Below are positions 6,689 through 13,498 of a DNA stretch of 13,561 nt, piece after piece. A model generated the notes under the pieces. It saw only the letters and a list, made by a program, of their open reading frames with translations, had not been told where the DNA came from and did no database searches. Positions within the stretch are counted from its first letter, which is position 1. Every line of letters starts with the position of its first letter. Both the position numbers and the translations under genes were made by a program. The stretch is from an uncultured Muribaculaceae bacterium (GTDB taxonomy: Bacteria; Bacteroidota; Bacteroidia; Bacteroidales; Muribaculaceae), in assembly GCA_910583525.1 (NCBI GenBank), contig CAJTXL010000046.1:1-13561 (forward strand), read 5' to 3'.

Positions 6689-7843
6689 TCAACGGTTTGC
6701 GTACATTCTGTCGTAATAATCCAGATAGTCGCCCGACACTATATCGTCGAGCCACTTGCGGTTTGCAAGATACCAGCGCACGGTGTCGCGCACTCCTTCT
6801 TCAAACGGTACATGTGGGCGCCAACCGAGTTCGTCCATGCTTTTGGCCGCATCGATGGCATAGCGGGTGTCGTGCCCGAGGCGGTCGCCTACATATTCGA
6901 TAAGGCTTTCGTCCATACCGTCGTTGTCGGTCACTTCGGCAGTTACAAGTTTTATCAGCGTTCTTACGATGTCGATATTCGTTCGTTCATTGTATCCTCC
7001 GAAGTTGTATATCTCGCCGTCGCGGCCGTTTATGGCCGCAGTGAGTATTCCCCTGGCATGGTCGTCGACGTGAATCCAGTCGCGCACGTTCAGCCCTTGC
7101 CCGTATACGGGGAGCGGACGCCGTGCCAGGATATTGTTGAGCATCAACGGAATGAGTTTTTCGGGGTATTGGTACGGGCCGTAGTTGTTGCTGCATCTTG
7201 TTATTGTCACCGGCAGTCCGAAAGAATGGTTGTAGGACAGCACAAGAAGGTCGGCCGATGTTTTCGATGCCGAGTATGGCGAGGAAGGGTTCAACGGAGA
7301 CGTCTCGTTGAAAGACGAACTGCCGTATGTAATGCCGTCGTCTTGCCTGCCGAGCTTTTCGATGGCCTGTTTCGGCAGGGGTGCGCCTTCGGGAATGTCA
7401 ATCGGGAGCTGTCCGTAGACCTCGTCGGTGCTTATCTGCACGAATTTGCGCAGTGAAGGTGTTTCTCCGGCGGCGAGCTGTCTGCGTCTCTGCGAAAGGG
7501 CGCAGTCGAGGAGATTTAGAGTTCCTTCTACGTTCGTGCGGATGAACGGACGCGAATCTTCGAGGCTGCGGTCGACATGCGACTCGGCGGCGAAGTTGAT
7601 TATATATTGTGGCCGGTATTCGTCGAGAAGACGCCCTGCGAGTTCCCTGTCGCCGATGTCGCCTTTGACGAAGTCGATGGCTCCGGCCTCGATTTCAGAG
7701 GCAAGCGATTTTATATTGCCGCAGTAAGTCAGGCTGTCGAGAACTACGATACGTGTTTGCGGATGCTCTTTCGTGAGCATCTTGACGAAGTTGGTGCCTA
7801 TAAATCCGGCACCGCCTGTCACTAAAAATGTCTCGTTTTTCAT
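6689..7843 (-). CDS. rfbB: dTDP-glucose 4,6-dehydratase
   Basis: NAD-dependent extended SDR enzyme turning dTDP-glucose into dTDP-4-keto-6-deoxyglucose, the branch-point intermediate for rhamnose and amino-deoxysugars. 384 residues. Rossmann motif TGGAGFIG (9-16), FAAESHVDRS (84-93), catalytic STDEVYG (138-144) with Thr139, Asp140 and Glu141, and the SDR pair Tyr190 and Lys194 in YSASK. RCSNNYGPYQYPEKLIP (216-232) and YGQGLNVRDWIHVDDHA are RmlB hallmarks. It is about 30 residues longer than classic enterobacterial RmlB; the extra length is in a loop after helix 5 (about 118-131) and a segment after the catalytic motif (about 146-180). The start ATG shares ATGA with the stop of the upstream lipoprotein gene. 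rfbB precedes rfbA with a 2-nt gap. Confidence 0.96.
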   Translation of the reverse strand: MKNETFLVTGGAGFIGTNFVKMLTKEHPQTRIVVLDSLTYCGNIKSLASEIEAGAIDFVKGDIGDRELAGRLLDEYRPQYIINFAAESHVDRSLEDSRPFIRTNVEGTLNLLDCALSQRRRQLAAGETPSLRKFVQISTDEVYGQLPIDIPEGAPLPKQAIEKLGRQDDGITYGSSSFNETSPLNPSSPYSASKTSADLLVLSYNHSFGLPVTITRCSNNYGPYQYPEKLIPLMLNNILARRPLPVYGQGLNVRDWIHVDDHARGILTAAINGRDGEIYNFGGYNERTNIDIVRTLIKLVTAEVTDNDGMDESLIEYVGDRLGHDTRYAIDAAKSMDELGWRPHVPFEEGVRDTVRWYLANRKWLDDIVSGDYLDYYDRMYANR

Positions 7844-8673
7844 TTTTGCTTTTCAGGAACGGGCAGATTGGCCAGCTGGTCGCGCGAGGTGGCAAGCATA
7901 CGCTCGTACTTTTCTCTCTTGACAGATGCCAGGTGGAGCACCTGGAGCGCCGCGCCATATTGGTAGCAGTCGGTGAGCTGGTCGCGCAGGGCTTTGTCGA
8001 TTTTTACGGTGGCATTGCCTTTTGCGCCTTTGATTATCAGTTTTGAGGCGTTCGGGTGCTGCAACAGCCATTCGCCTATTCCCTCAAGGTCTTCGGGGTT
8101 GAAGCTTGCCGACTCGGAGCCTTCGACCTTCACTATGCGCGCCGGGCTGATTGCCGAGGATGACACCGATTCGTGCCCGTCGATAAACTCGAGCGAGCGA
8201 AGCCCTATGCTGCGCCCCTCTACATTGGCTACGATATAGAAGAATCCTTTTTCTGACACTCGCGGCTGTATGCCGGTGCTTGTCATTACCTTTTCAGGCG
8301 CGTTTTTCGGAATAAAGTATCCTTCGAGACCTACAGAGCTGTCGACATGGCGGAATTTCGGACGCCATTCGTCGACCTTGATTGTTGCCTCGGCAAGTGT
8401 CGTGCTTTCCGAGGCTATGCTGTCGAGTGCAATGCCCTGCATGGCCTCGGCACGAAGCCGCAAGGCGTCTTTGCGTATCTGTGTCTGTTTGGGGTATCGC
8501 GAGTTGAGCGTGTCGAGCAGTACGAGTGCGCCCGAAAAGTCTGAGGCCTGTATGGCCGCTTCGGACTTTGAGTACAGTTCCTGCGCCCCCAGGTTTTCTT
8601 TGTCGGAGCACCCTGACAGGGCAATGGCAAGGATGGCGCCTGCCATTATGGTCTTATTTATTGCGTTGAACAT
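7840..8673 (-). CDS. Predicted lipoprotein of unknown function with a TPR-like N-terminal region
   Basis: I do not recognise the family. The 277-residue product starts with a lipoprotein signal: basic start (K7), hydrophobic core (9-19), lipobox LSGC with the lipidated Cys22. The residues after the cysteine (SDKEN) are polar and acidic, as in the surface-export signal described for Bacteroidota lipoproteins, so display on the cell surface is possible. Residues about 30-85 form an alpha-helical, TPR-like pair (ELYSKSEAAIQASDFSGALVLL then YPKQTQIRKDALRLRAEAM). The middle (115-225) looks beta-rich and ends in KLIIKGAKGNATVKI. The C-terminus (226-277) is helical and basic, possibly a short coiled coil. 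The start at 8673 overlaps the end of rel by 20 bp; the stop overlaps rfbB by 4 bp, so it is translated as part of the unit. A scaffold or envelope-sensing role would be speculation. Confidence 0.82.
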   Translation of the reverse strand: MFNAINKTIMAGAILAIALSGCSDKENLGAQELYSKSEAAIQASDFSGALVLLDTLNSRYPKQTQIRKDALRLRAEAMQGIALDSIASESTTLAEATIKVDEWRPKFRHVDSSVGLEGYFIPKNAPEKVMTSTGIQPRVSEKGFFYIVANVEGRSIGLRSLEFIDGHESVSSSAISPARIVKVEGSESASFNPEDLEGIGEWLLQHPNASKLIIKGAKGNATVKIDKALRDQLTDCYQYGAALQVLHLASVKREKYERMLATSRDQLANLPVPEKQK

Positions 8674-10876
8674 TTTTTACGCCTTTGACGGTTGCTATTT
8701 TCTTTATGAGCTGGTTCAGCGCCGACGTGTCGGATATGCCGATTACTATCGAACCCTGAAACAGCCCGTCGTTCGAATCAATCGATATGCTCCGCAAAGA
8801 TACGGATTTTTCTTTATTTATTATAGAGGTGATGTTCGTAACTATGCCTATGTCGTCTTTCCCGACCACACGTAGCGTTGCGGCAAACTCTGTGCCTGTA
8901 TTTCCGCTCCAGCGTGTGCGGATGAGCCTGTAGGGATATTTATGCCTTATGTGTGCGGCATTGGGGCAGTCGGAACGGTGTATCTTGATTACGCCTTCCG
9001 ACGACACGAACCCGAAAACATCGTCACCGTATATCGGGTTGCAGCATTTGGCGAGTTTGTAGCTTATGCCCTTGATGTTGTCGCCGATGACAAGCACATC
9101 GGAGTTCCCGGCATCGGTCGCCGGGCTGTCTTCCGACGGCTGCAGAGTGTACGACGCGGCCGATATACGGTCGGCGTTGTCGGCTTGTCCGGCAATTTTC
9201 GCGCCGCATTCTATATAGCTGTCTACGACGTCGTTGACTTCTATTTCGCCGCATCCGAGGGCGCTGAAGAATGCTATCGCGTCTTTGTAGCCCATACGCG
9301 TCACCGTGCGCGACATCATGGCTTCGTCATAGTCCATCTTGCGGTTTTTGAATCGGCGCTGCAGCAGCTCTTTGCCTATTTCGGCCGAGCGGTTCTCGTT
9401 TTCTTTCAGCACGGCACGTATCTTGTTGCGCGCTTTCGACGTCACGACTATCGACAGCCAGTCGCGGTTCGGCTCTTGCTGTGGCGATGTGAGTATTTCT
9501 ACCGTGTCGCCGCTTGCGAGCCTGTAGTTGAGCTTGCGGTTGCGGCCGTTCACACGTCCGCCGACGCACTGCGTGCCCACTTTCGTGTGTATGTTGAATG
9601 CGAAGTCGAGCAGGGTGGCGCCCATCGGCAGCTTGTACAGGTCGCCTTTCGGGGTGAAGACGAACACCTCGTGGGCATATACGTCCATCTTGAAGTTGCG
9701 CATCAGCTCCATAGGCCCGTTGTGGGCGGCTTCGAGGATGTCGCGTACGTTCGCCATCCATGCGTCGAGGTTGTTCTCGCTCTTTATACCCTTGTATTTC
9801 CAGTGTGCCGCGAGTCCTTTCTCGGCGATGGCGTCCATGCGGCGTGTGCGTATCTGCACCTCAACCCACCGCTCTTCAGGTCCGTAGACCGTTATGTGAA
9901 GGCTCTCGTAGCCATTGCTCTTTGGTATGCTCAGCCAGTCTTTCAGGCGCCCGGGGTTGGGCCTGTACATGTCGGTGACAATAGAATAGGCCAGCCAGCA
10001 CTCGGGCTTTTCCCTTTCGGGAGGGCAGTCGAGCACTATGCGGATTGCGAAGAGGTCGTAGATGTCCTCGACAGTGTTGTGCTGCTTCTTCATCTTGTTC
10101 CAAATCGAATAAATCGACTTGGTGCGGCCCTTGATTTCAAACTTCAGTCCTTCGGCTTCGAGTTTTGCCTTTACGGGGGCGATGAATTCGGCTATGTACT
10201 GGTCGCGTTTGGCCTTGGTTTCGTTGAGGCTGTGCGCTATGCGAGTGTACATGTCGCGGTTGCTGTATTTCAGCGACATGTCTTCAAGCTCGCTCTTTAT
10301 GGCATATAGGCCGAGCCTGTGCGCGAGCGGAGCATAGAGGTAGTTGACCTCGTATGCCGCTTCGCGAACGAGGTTTTCCGAAGGGTGGTGGTTTATCGAG
10401 CGCATCAGGGCGAGCCTGTCTACAATCATGATTATTATCACGCGTATGTCTTCGGCAAATGTGAGCAGCAGTTTGCGGAAGTTCTCGTTTTCAACCGATG
10501 CGTTGCGTGAGTACAGCGACGCCACTTTGTCGATGCCTCTGACAAGCCCGGCCACATCGTCGCCCCAATGCCGGGCTATTGCGCCTTCAGGAAAGTACCC
10601 CGAACGGCTTGCCGCCGACAGCAGTACCGCCAGCACCATGTTCTTGTCAGGGTCGACGCTTTGGCATAGCGCTGATGCCGTAGTCATGGCCGAAAGTATC
10701 GGGTTGAAACCGAAGCGGTCGCGTGCGAGTGTGCCTTTGAGTGCCGCCTCGCTTATCTGTGTGCGCAGTCCGCTTATGTCGCCGGACGAGAACTGCCCGT
10801 CGAGTGATGAAAGCAGACGGCGGTAAAGCCGCCTTAAACGAGGCAATTCGTCATCTTTGAAAAATTTTTCGTCCAT
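8654..10876 (-). CDS. relA: RelA/SpoT-family (p)ppGpp synthetase with degenerate hydrolase domain
   Basis: Stringent-response alarmone enzyme of the long Rel type, 740 residues with all regions. The N-terminal HD-like domain (about 45-160) lacks the catalytic His-Asp: where active enzymes have LLHD, this reads AVLLSAASRSGYF (83-95), and the later helix is IMIVDRLALMRSI (149-161). The synthetase domain (about 235-365) is intact: GRTKSIYSIWNKM (250-262), DLFAIRIV (274-281), SNGYESLH (320-327), VEVQIRTRRMD (338-348), AAHWKYKG (356-363). A TGS domain covers about 397-465, a helical domain about 475-560. A zinc-finger-like CC region has KCCNPIYGDD (610-619) with H633 and C637. An ACT domain follows (about 660-740). 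It is thus predicted to make but not degrade (p)ppGpp, the RelA role in organisms with a second SpoT. First gene of the unit, with a promoter about 60 bp upstream. Confidence 0.93.
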   Translation of the reverse strand: MDEKFFKDDELPRLRRLYRRLLSSLDGQFSSGDISGLRTQISEAALKGTLARDRFGFNPILSAMTTASALCQSVDPDKNMVLAVLLSAASRSGYFPEGAIARHWGDDVAGLVRGIDKVASLYSRNASVENENFRKLLLTFAEDIRVIIIMIVDRLALMRSINHHPSENLVREAAYEVNYLYAPLAHRLGLYAIKSELEDMSLKYSNRDMYTRIAHSLNETKAKRDQYIAEFIAPVKAKLEAEGLKFEIKGRTKSIYSIWNKMKKQHNTVEDIYDLFAIRIVLDCPPEREKPECWLAYSIVTDMYRPNPGRLKDWLSIPKSNGYESLHITVYGPEERWVEVQIRTRRMDAIAEKGLAAHWKYKGIKSENNLDAWMANVRDILEAAHNGPMELMRNFKMDVYAHEVFVFTPKGDLYKLPMGATLLDFAFNIHTKVGTQCVGGRVNGRNRKLNYRLASGDTVEILTSPQQEPNRDWLSIVVTSKARNKIRAVLKENENRSAEIGKELLQRRFKNRKMDYDEAMMSRTVTRMGYKDAIAFFSALGCGEIEVNDVVDSYIECGAKIAGQADNADRISAASYTLQPSEDSPATDAGNSDVLVIGDNIKGISYKLAKCCNPIYGDDVFGFVSSEGVIKIHRSDCPNAAHIRHKYPYRLIRTRWSGNTGTEFAATLRVVGKDDIGIVTNITSIINKEKSVSLRSISIDSNDGLFQGSIVIGISDTSALNQLIKKIATVKGVKNVQRNK

Positions 10877-10934
10877 AGTGTATCATCTTGGAATAAACCG
10901 GAACATGGATGTAGCATACAACCACTTCAATGCC

Positions 10935-10965
10935 CAAAATTAACAAAAAAGCGCGGATGTTCATA
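10935..10965 (-). promoter_or_regulatory. Candidate promoter of rel and the nine-gene unit
   Basis: On the minus strand TAATTTTG (10942-10935) is an exact -7 element, identical to that of exbB. At 19 bases upstream stands TATG (10965-10962), a three-of-four match to the -33 TTTG. Transcription would begin near 10928 and give a leader of about 50 nt before the rel ATG. Confidence 0.5.
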
Positions 10966-11017
10966 TTATGCTAAAGTGAAAAATTATTTAAAAGGCACTA
11001 AAAATATTATAGAGCCG

Positions 11018-11032
11018 TTCTATCTGATAGAA
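11018..11032. repeat. Interrupted palindrome, operator-like
   Basis: TTCTATC-T-GATAGAA has two perfect 7-bp arms around a single base. It lies about 75 bp upstream of the rel -7 element and about 280 bp upstream of the dnaA promoter, so it is more likely to act on rel if it is an operator. The binding protein is unknown. Confidence 0.4.
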
Positions 11033-11105
11033 GTACTGCTGATTGTCTATTTAAAATTATTATAAATAATTGCGGCGGCTGTTTTTTAATGCAATATCGC
11101 CGTGA

Positions 11106-11117
11106 TTAGACGTCTAA
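11106..11117. repeat. Perfect 12-bp palindrome TTAGACGTCTAA
   Basis: Fully self-complementary 12-mer in the divergent region. It is further flanked by ATCGC (11096-11100) and GCGAT (11119-11123), which are also complementary though unevenly spaced. It could be an operator or the core of a hairpin; nothing assigns a protein to it. Confidence 0.4.
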
Positions 11118-11298
11118 AGCGATACTTGAAATAAATCATGTTGTAGGCGGTAAAGTTTAAATTCCATGATAAACCCCTGGGAAACAAATGTTAACGTTTG
11201 CAAAGTTTAAGCGACCCTACAGCTGCGGCTAAAACTTTCGCTAAACTCTTGTCAACAACGAACTTGTGAAATAACTTTAGTTTCCAAATTTTTTCGTG

Positions 11299-11330
11299 TT
11301 TGTTTTTTCAGAAAAATAATTGGAATTTTG
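11299..11330 (+). promoter_or_regulatory. Candidate dnaA promoter
   Basis: TTTG (11299-11302), 20 bases, then GAATTTTG (11323-11330): the Bacteroides consensus with one mismatch (G for T at the first base of the -7 element). Transcription would start near 11336 and leave a leader of about 28 nt. A weaker candidate is CTTG (11248-11251) - N20 - TAACTTTA (11272-11279). Confidence 0.5.
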
Positions 11331-11364
11331 TAGTCGCTAAAACAACCTTCCGCACAACAACACG

Positions 11365-12756
11365 ATGACCAATCCGCATCAGGAATTATGGGCGCAGTGC
11401 TGTCAATTTATAAAGGACAACATTTCGCCGCTTCAGTACGACACGTGGTTCCGCGACATCACCTCCGAGAGTTTTGATGACGCGACCCGTAAACTTGTGC
11501 TGAAGGTTCAGTCGTCGTTTTTTGTCGACCAGCTCGAGGAACGCTTCCTGCCGGTGCTTCGTGCCGCCGTAAAAAAGGTGTTCGGCGAGGGCGTGCAGAT
11601 TTTCTACTGCTACCGTACCGTCGGAAACGACCCTACCACGACAAATGTGCAGAAGAGTGTGGCTCCGTCGCCCACAATCATGGCGCAGAGCAAGGCGCAG
11701 GCGGCAAATCCGTTCCGTAACGATAGCCGCGAAGATTTTGACCCTCAGCTAAATCCGCGCTATACCTTTGAGAATTACTGTCAGAGCGACAGCAATAAAA
11801 TAGCACGTTCTATCGGTGAGGCCATAGCCAACAATCCGTCGCTGAAGACCTTCAACCCCTTGTTTGTGTTCGGCCCTGCCGGTGTGGGCAAGACGCACCT
11901 CATACAGGCTATAGGCATACGCGTCAAAGAACGTAATCCGCATGCGCGTGTCCTTTATGTTACGGCACGTCTGTTCCAGAGCCAATATACCGCAGCGGCA
12001 GCCAAGAACATAAACAGCTTCTTCCATTTCTATCAGAGCATAGACACCCTTATTGTCGACGATATTCAGGATCTCCAGAATATGCCCGGCACGCAGAACA
12101 CATTCTTCCATATATTCAATCATCTCAGGCAGCACGACAAACAGATAATCATGTCGTCCGACCGTTCGCCTGCCGAGATGGAAGGATTTGAAGAACGGCT
12201 TCTCAGCCGTTTCAAATGGGGCATGCAGGTCGAACTTGAACGCCCTGACCTCGAATTGCGCAGGGATGTCCTCAAGCTCAAGGCCGAGCAGGATGGCATT
12301 TCGCTGCCCGGGGACGTGGCCGAATATCTTGTGGAGAACGTCACCAACAGTGTCCGCGAACTCGAAGGAATAGTGGTTTCGCTCATGGCGCACGCCACGG
12401 TTCTGAACCGCGACATATCGCTCGACCTCGCACGCCGTGTAATGGCAAATGCCGTCAAAATAAACCGCAAGCAGGTCAATTTCGAAATGATAGCCGATGC
12501 GGTGGCTTCGCACTACAATCTGTCGCCCGACCTCCTGTTCACCAAGAGCCGTAAGCGCGAGGTGTCAGACGCCCGTCAGGTGGTGATGTATCTTGCCAAG
12601 AAACTCGCCAATATGCCGCTCACGACAATCGGCCATAAAATCGACCGCACGCATGCCACGGTCATCTATGCTTGCAACAGTATTGAAGACCGCCTTTCGA
12701 CAGAGCGCAAGCTTGCCGCTGATATCGAAGCTATTGAGGCTTCGATAAAGGGTTGA
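11365..12756 (+). CDS. dnaA: Chromosomal replication initiator protein DnaA
   Basis: AAA+ initiator that binds and melts the origin and loads the helicase. 463 residues with the four usual domains. Domain I (1-85) begins with LWAQCCQFIKDNISPLQYDTWF. A variable linker follows (86-125), then the AAA+ domain (about 130-345), opening with NPRYTFENYC and holding Walker A GPAGVGKT (170-177), Walker B LIVDDIQ (229-235), SSDRSP (264-269) and ERLLSRFKWG (277-286). Domain IV (about 370-463) includes KSRKREVSDARQVVMYLAK (394-412). The DNA-recognition signature, usually GGRDHTTV or close, reads KIDRTHATV (425-433): the base-reading Asp is Thr429, and the loop before Arg428 is about one residue shorter. 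The ATG at 11365 is the only sensible start. Divergent from rel; the next gene downstream is rseC, not dnaN. Confidence 0.97.
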   Translation: MTNPHQELWAQCCQFIKDNISPLQYDTWFRDITSESFDDATRKLVLKVQSSFFVDQLEERFLPVLRAAVKKVFGEGVQIFYCYRTVGNDPTTTNVQKSVAPSPTIMAQSKAQAANPFRNDSREDFDPQLNPRYTFENYCQSDSNKIARSIGEAIANNPSLKTFNPLFVFGPAGVGKTHLIQAIGIRVKERNPHARVLYVTARLFQSQYTAAAAKNINSFFHFYQSIDTLIVDDIQDLQNMPGTQNTFFHIFNHLRQHDKQIIMSSDRSPAEMEGFEERLLSRFKWGMQVELERPDLELRRDVLKLKAEQDGISLPGDVAEYLVENVTNSVRELEGIVVSLMAHATVLNRDISLDLARRVMANAVKINRKQVNFEMIADAVASHYNLSPDLLFTKSRKREVSDARQVVMYLAKKLANMPLTTIGHKIDRTHATVIYACNSIEDRLSTERKLAADIEAIEASIKG

Positions 12757-12809
12757 CGACCCCGTCCGTCCCAATTAAAGAAAAATTTCTGCATTTATTG
12801 CCCTAATAA

Positions 12810-12840
12810 TTTTTTTATCGGCATAAATTCGCTACTTTTG
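12810..12840 (+). promoter_or_regulatory. Candidate rseC promoter
   Basis: TACTTTTG (12833-12840) matches the -7 consensus exactly. TTTT at 12810-12813, 19 bases upstream, is a three-of-four -33 element. The transcript would start near 12845-12848, inside or at the edge of the tandem repeat. Confidence 0.45.
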
Positions 12841-12843
12841 CGG

Positions 12844-12881
12844 CGTATTTAGGCCGGTTTGACGTATTTAGGCCGGATTTG
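12844..12881 (+). repeat. Two tandem 19-bp units in the rseC leader
   Basis: Units at 12844-12862 and 12863-12881 begin with the same 14 bases, CGTATTTAGGCCGG, and differ slightly in the last five. They sit between the rseC -7 element and its start codon, so they could be paired protein sites or the result of local duplication. Confidence 0.7.
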
Positions 12882-12893
12882 TTTCTTAACTTG

Positions 12894-13328
12894 ATGGAAA
12901 AAGACCTTGTGTCACATGCCGGTCTGGTGGTAGATGTCGGCACTAACCAATTATATGTTAAATTGTTGTCTGTCTCTGACAGTCGGCAATGCCATTCTTG
13001 CGCCATGTCGTTTGCATGCAAAAGCGGTGCAGTGGGCAATGTCACGGTTGAAGTGTCCGTTCCCGAAGACTCTGACCCTCATGCTTTCATCGGAAAAGAG
13101 GTTCACATCGAAATGCTCCCCGGCACTACGCGACGCGCAACCGTAGAGCTGCTTCTGCTGCCGCTCGCCGTATTCCTTGTGGCAGTTTCCTTAGGCACTT
13201 ATTTCGCCATGGAAGCCGGTTTGACAGGAATATTGGCTTTGGGCGCTTCGGCCTTGGCCTATTTTTGCATATCACGCAGCAGGGGCGCACGCAAACCGGC
13301 CTGGAGACTTGTCGAAAGAGAAGAATAG
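12894..13328 (+). CDS. rseC: RseC/MucC-family membrane protein (SoxR-reducing system RseC type)
   Basis: Small inner-membrane protein, 144 residues. Family members are linked to the Rnf electron-transport complex and to SoxR reduction; the biochemical role is unclear. Seen: an N-terminal domain beginning SHAGLVVDVGTNQLYVKLL (7-25), a cysteine cluster CHSCAMSFAC (C33, C36, C42) matching the CxxC...C cluster of the family, then two membrane segments at about 84-106 and 109-126 separated by a short loop, and a basic tail. The frame also allows a TTG start at 12879, but the ATG at 12894 gives the usual N-terminus. I recall rnfB directly after rseC in Bacteroidales genomes; here a foldback repeat starts a few bases past the stop and no rnf gene is visible before the edge. 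Confidence 0.85.
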   Translation: MEKDLVSHAGLVVDVGTNQLYVKLLSVSDSRQCHSCAMSFACKSGAVGNVTVEVSVPEDSDPHAFIGKEVHIEMLPGTTRRATVELLLLPLAVFLVAVSLGTYFAMEAGLTGILALGASALAYFCISRSRGARKPAWRLVEREE

Positions 13329-13335
13329 TTGATAA

Positions 13336-13498
13336 GAGTATGTTTGAACTTAACAAAACTTTAGATTTAGGAGTCTGTCAGGCCTATAGCCATCTCCAAA
13401 ATCTGTCATTATGGAACCCCATAACTCCATCTTTGGATATGTCTATAGTTTCTGACATTCTCTCTAAATCTTTCGTTTCGTTAAATCCAAACATACTC
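13336..13498. mobile_element. MITE-like foldback element with long imperfect inverted repeats
   Basis: The two halves are reverse complements of each other. The outer ends GAGTATGTTTG and CAAACATACTC match exactly over 11 bp. The arms then align over about 80 bp each with roughly three quarters identity and a few one-base gaps, meeting at TTATGG-AACC-CCATAA (13409-13424). The element is directly flanked by TAA on both sides (13333-13335 and 13499-13501), a possible 3-bp target duplication. It codes for nothing convincing. Size, foldback shape and flanks fit a miniature inverted-repeat transposable element; GAG ends and a 3-bp TNA duplication recall some IS5-group elements, but that assignment is tentative. 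A large rseC terminator-like structure or an IS end are alternatives. Confidence 0.65.

Larger units (their letters stand above)
10877..11364. promoter_or_regulatory. Divergent rel-dnaA regulatory region, AT-rich, with palindromes and repeats
   Basis: 488 bases without a gene. Contents: the rel promoter (left) and the dnaA promoter (right); an interrupted palindrome TTCTATC-T-GATAGAA (11018-11032); an AT-only palindrome AATTATT-ATA-AATAATT (11055-11071) in a run that could unwind easily; a perfect 12-bp palindrome TTAGACGTCTAA (11106-11117); and AAAGTTTAA twice, exactly 50 bp apart (11152-11160, 11202-11210). I searched both strands for TTATNCACA and found no match with fewer than two mismatches. 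A replication origin is possible given dnaA and the AT-rich core but is not shown. Confidence 0.55.
12757..12893 (+). other. dnaA-rseC spacer
   Basis: 137 bases. Just after the dnaA stop is a weak GACG-ACCC-CGTC hairpin (12755-12766) without a T-run, so no convincing terminator is seen. The right half contains the rseC promoter and tandem repeat. Confidence 0.5.

Noticed and set aside
8942..10309. 455-codon plus-strand open frame opposite rel
   Set aside because: It is fully antisense to the well-supported rel gene, has no recognisable domain, and arises from the codon bias of the real gene.
11262..11280. TGTGAAATAA as a DnaA box
   Set aside because: It needs an inserted base or two mismatches relative to TGTGNATAA, so it is not a canonical box.
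11749..12513. 254-codon minus-strand open frame opposite dnaA
   Set aside because: Antisense to the AAA+ domain of DnaA, with no motif or promoter.
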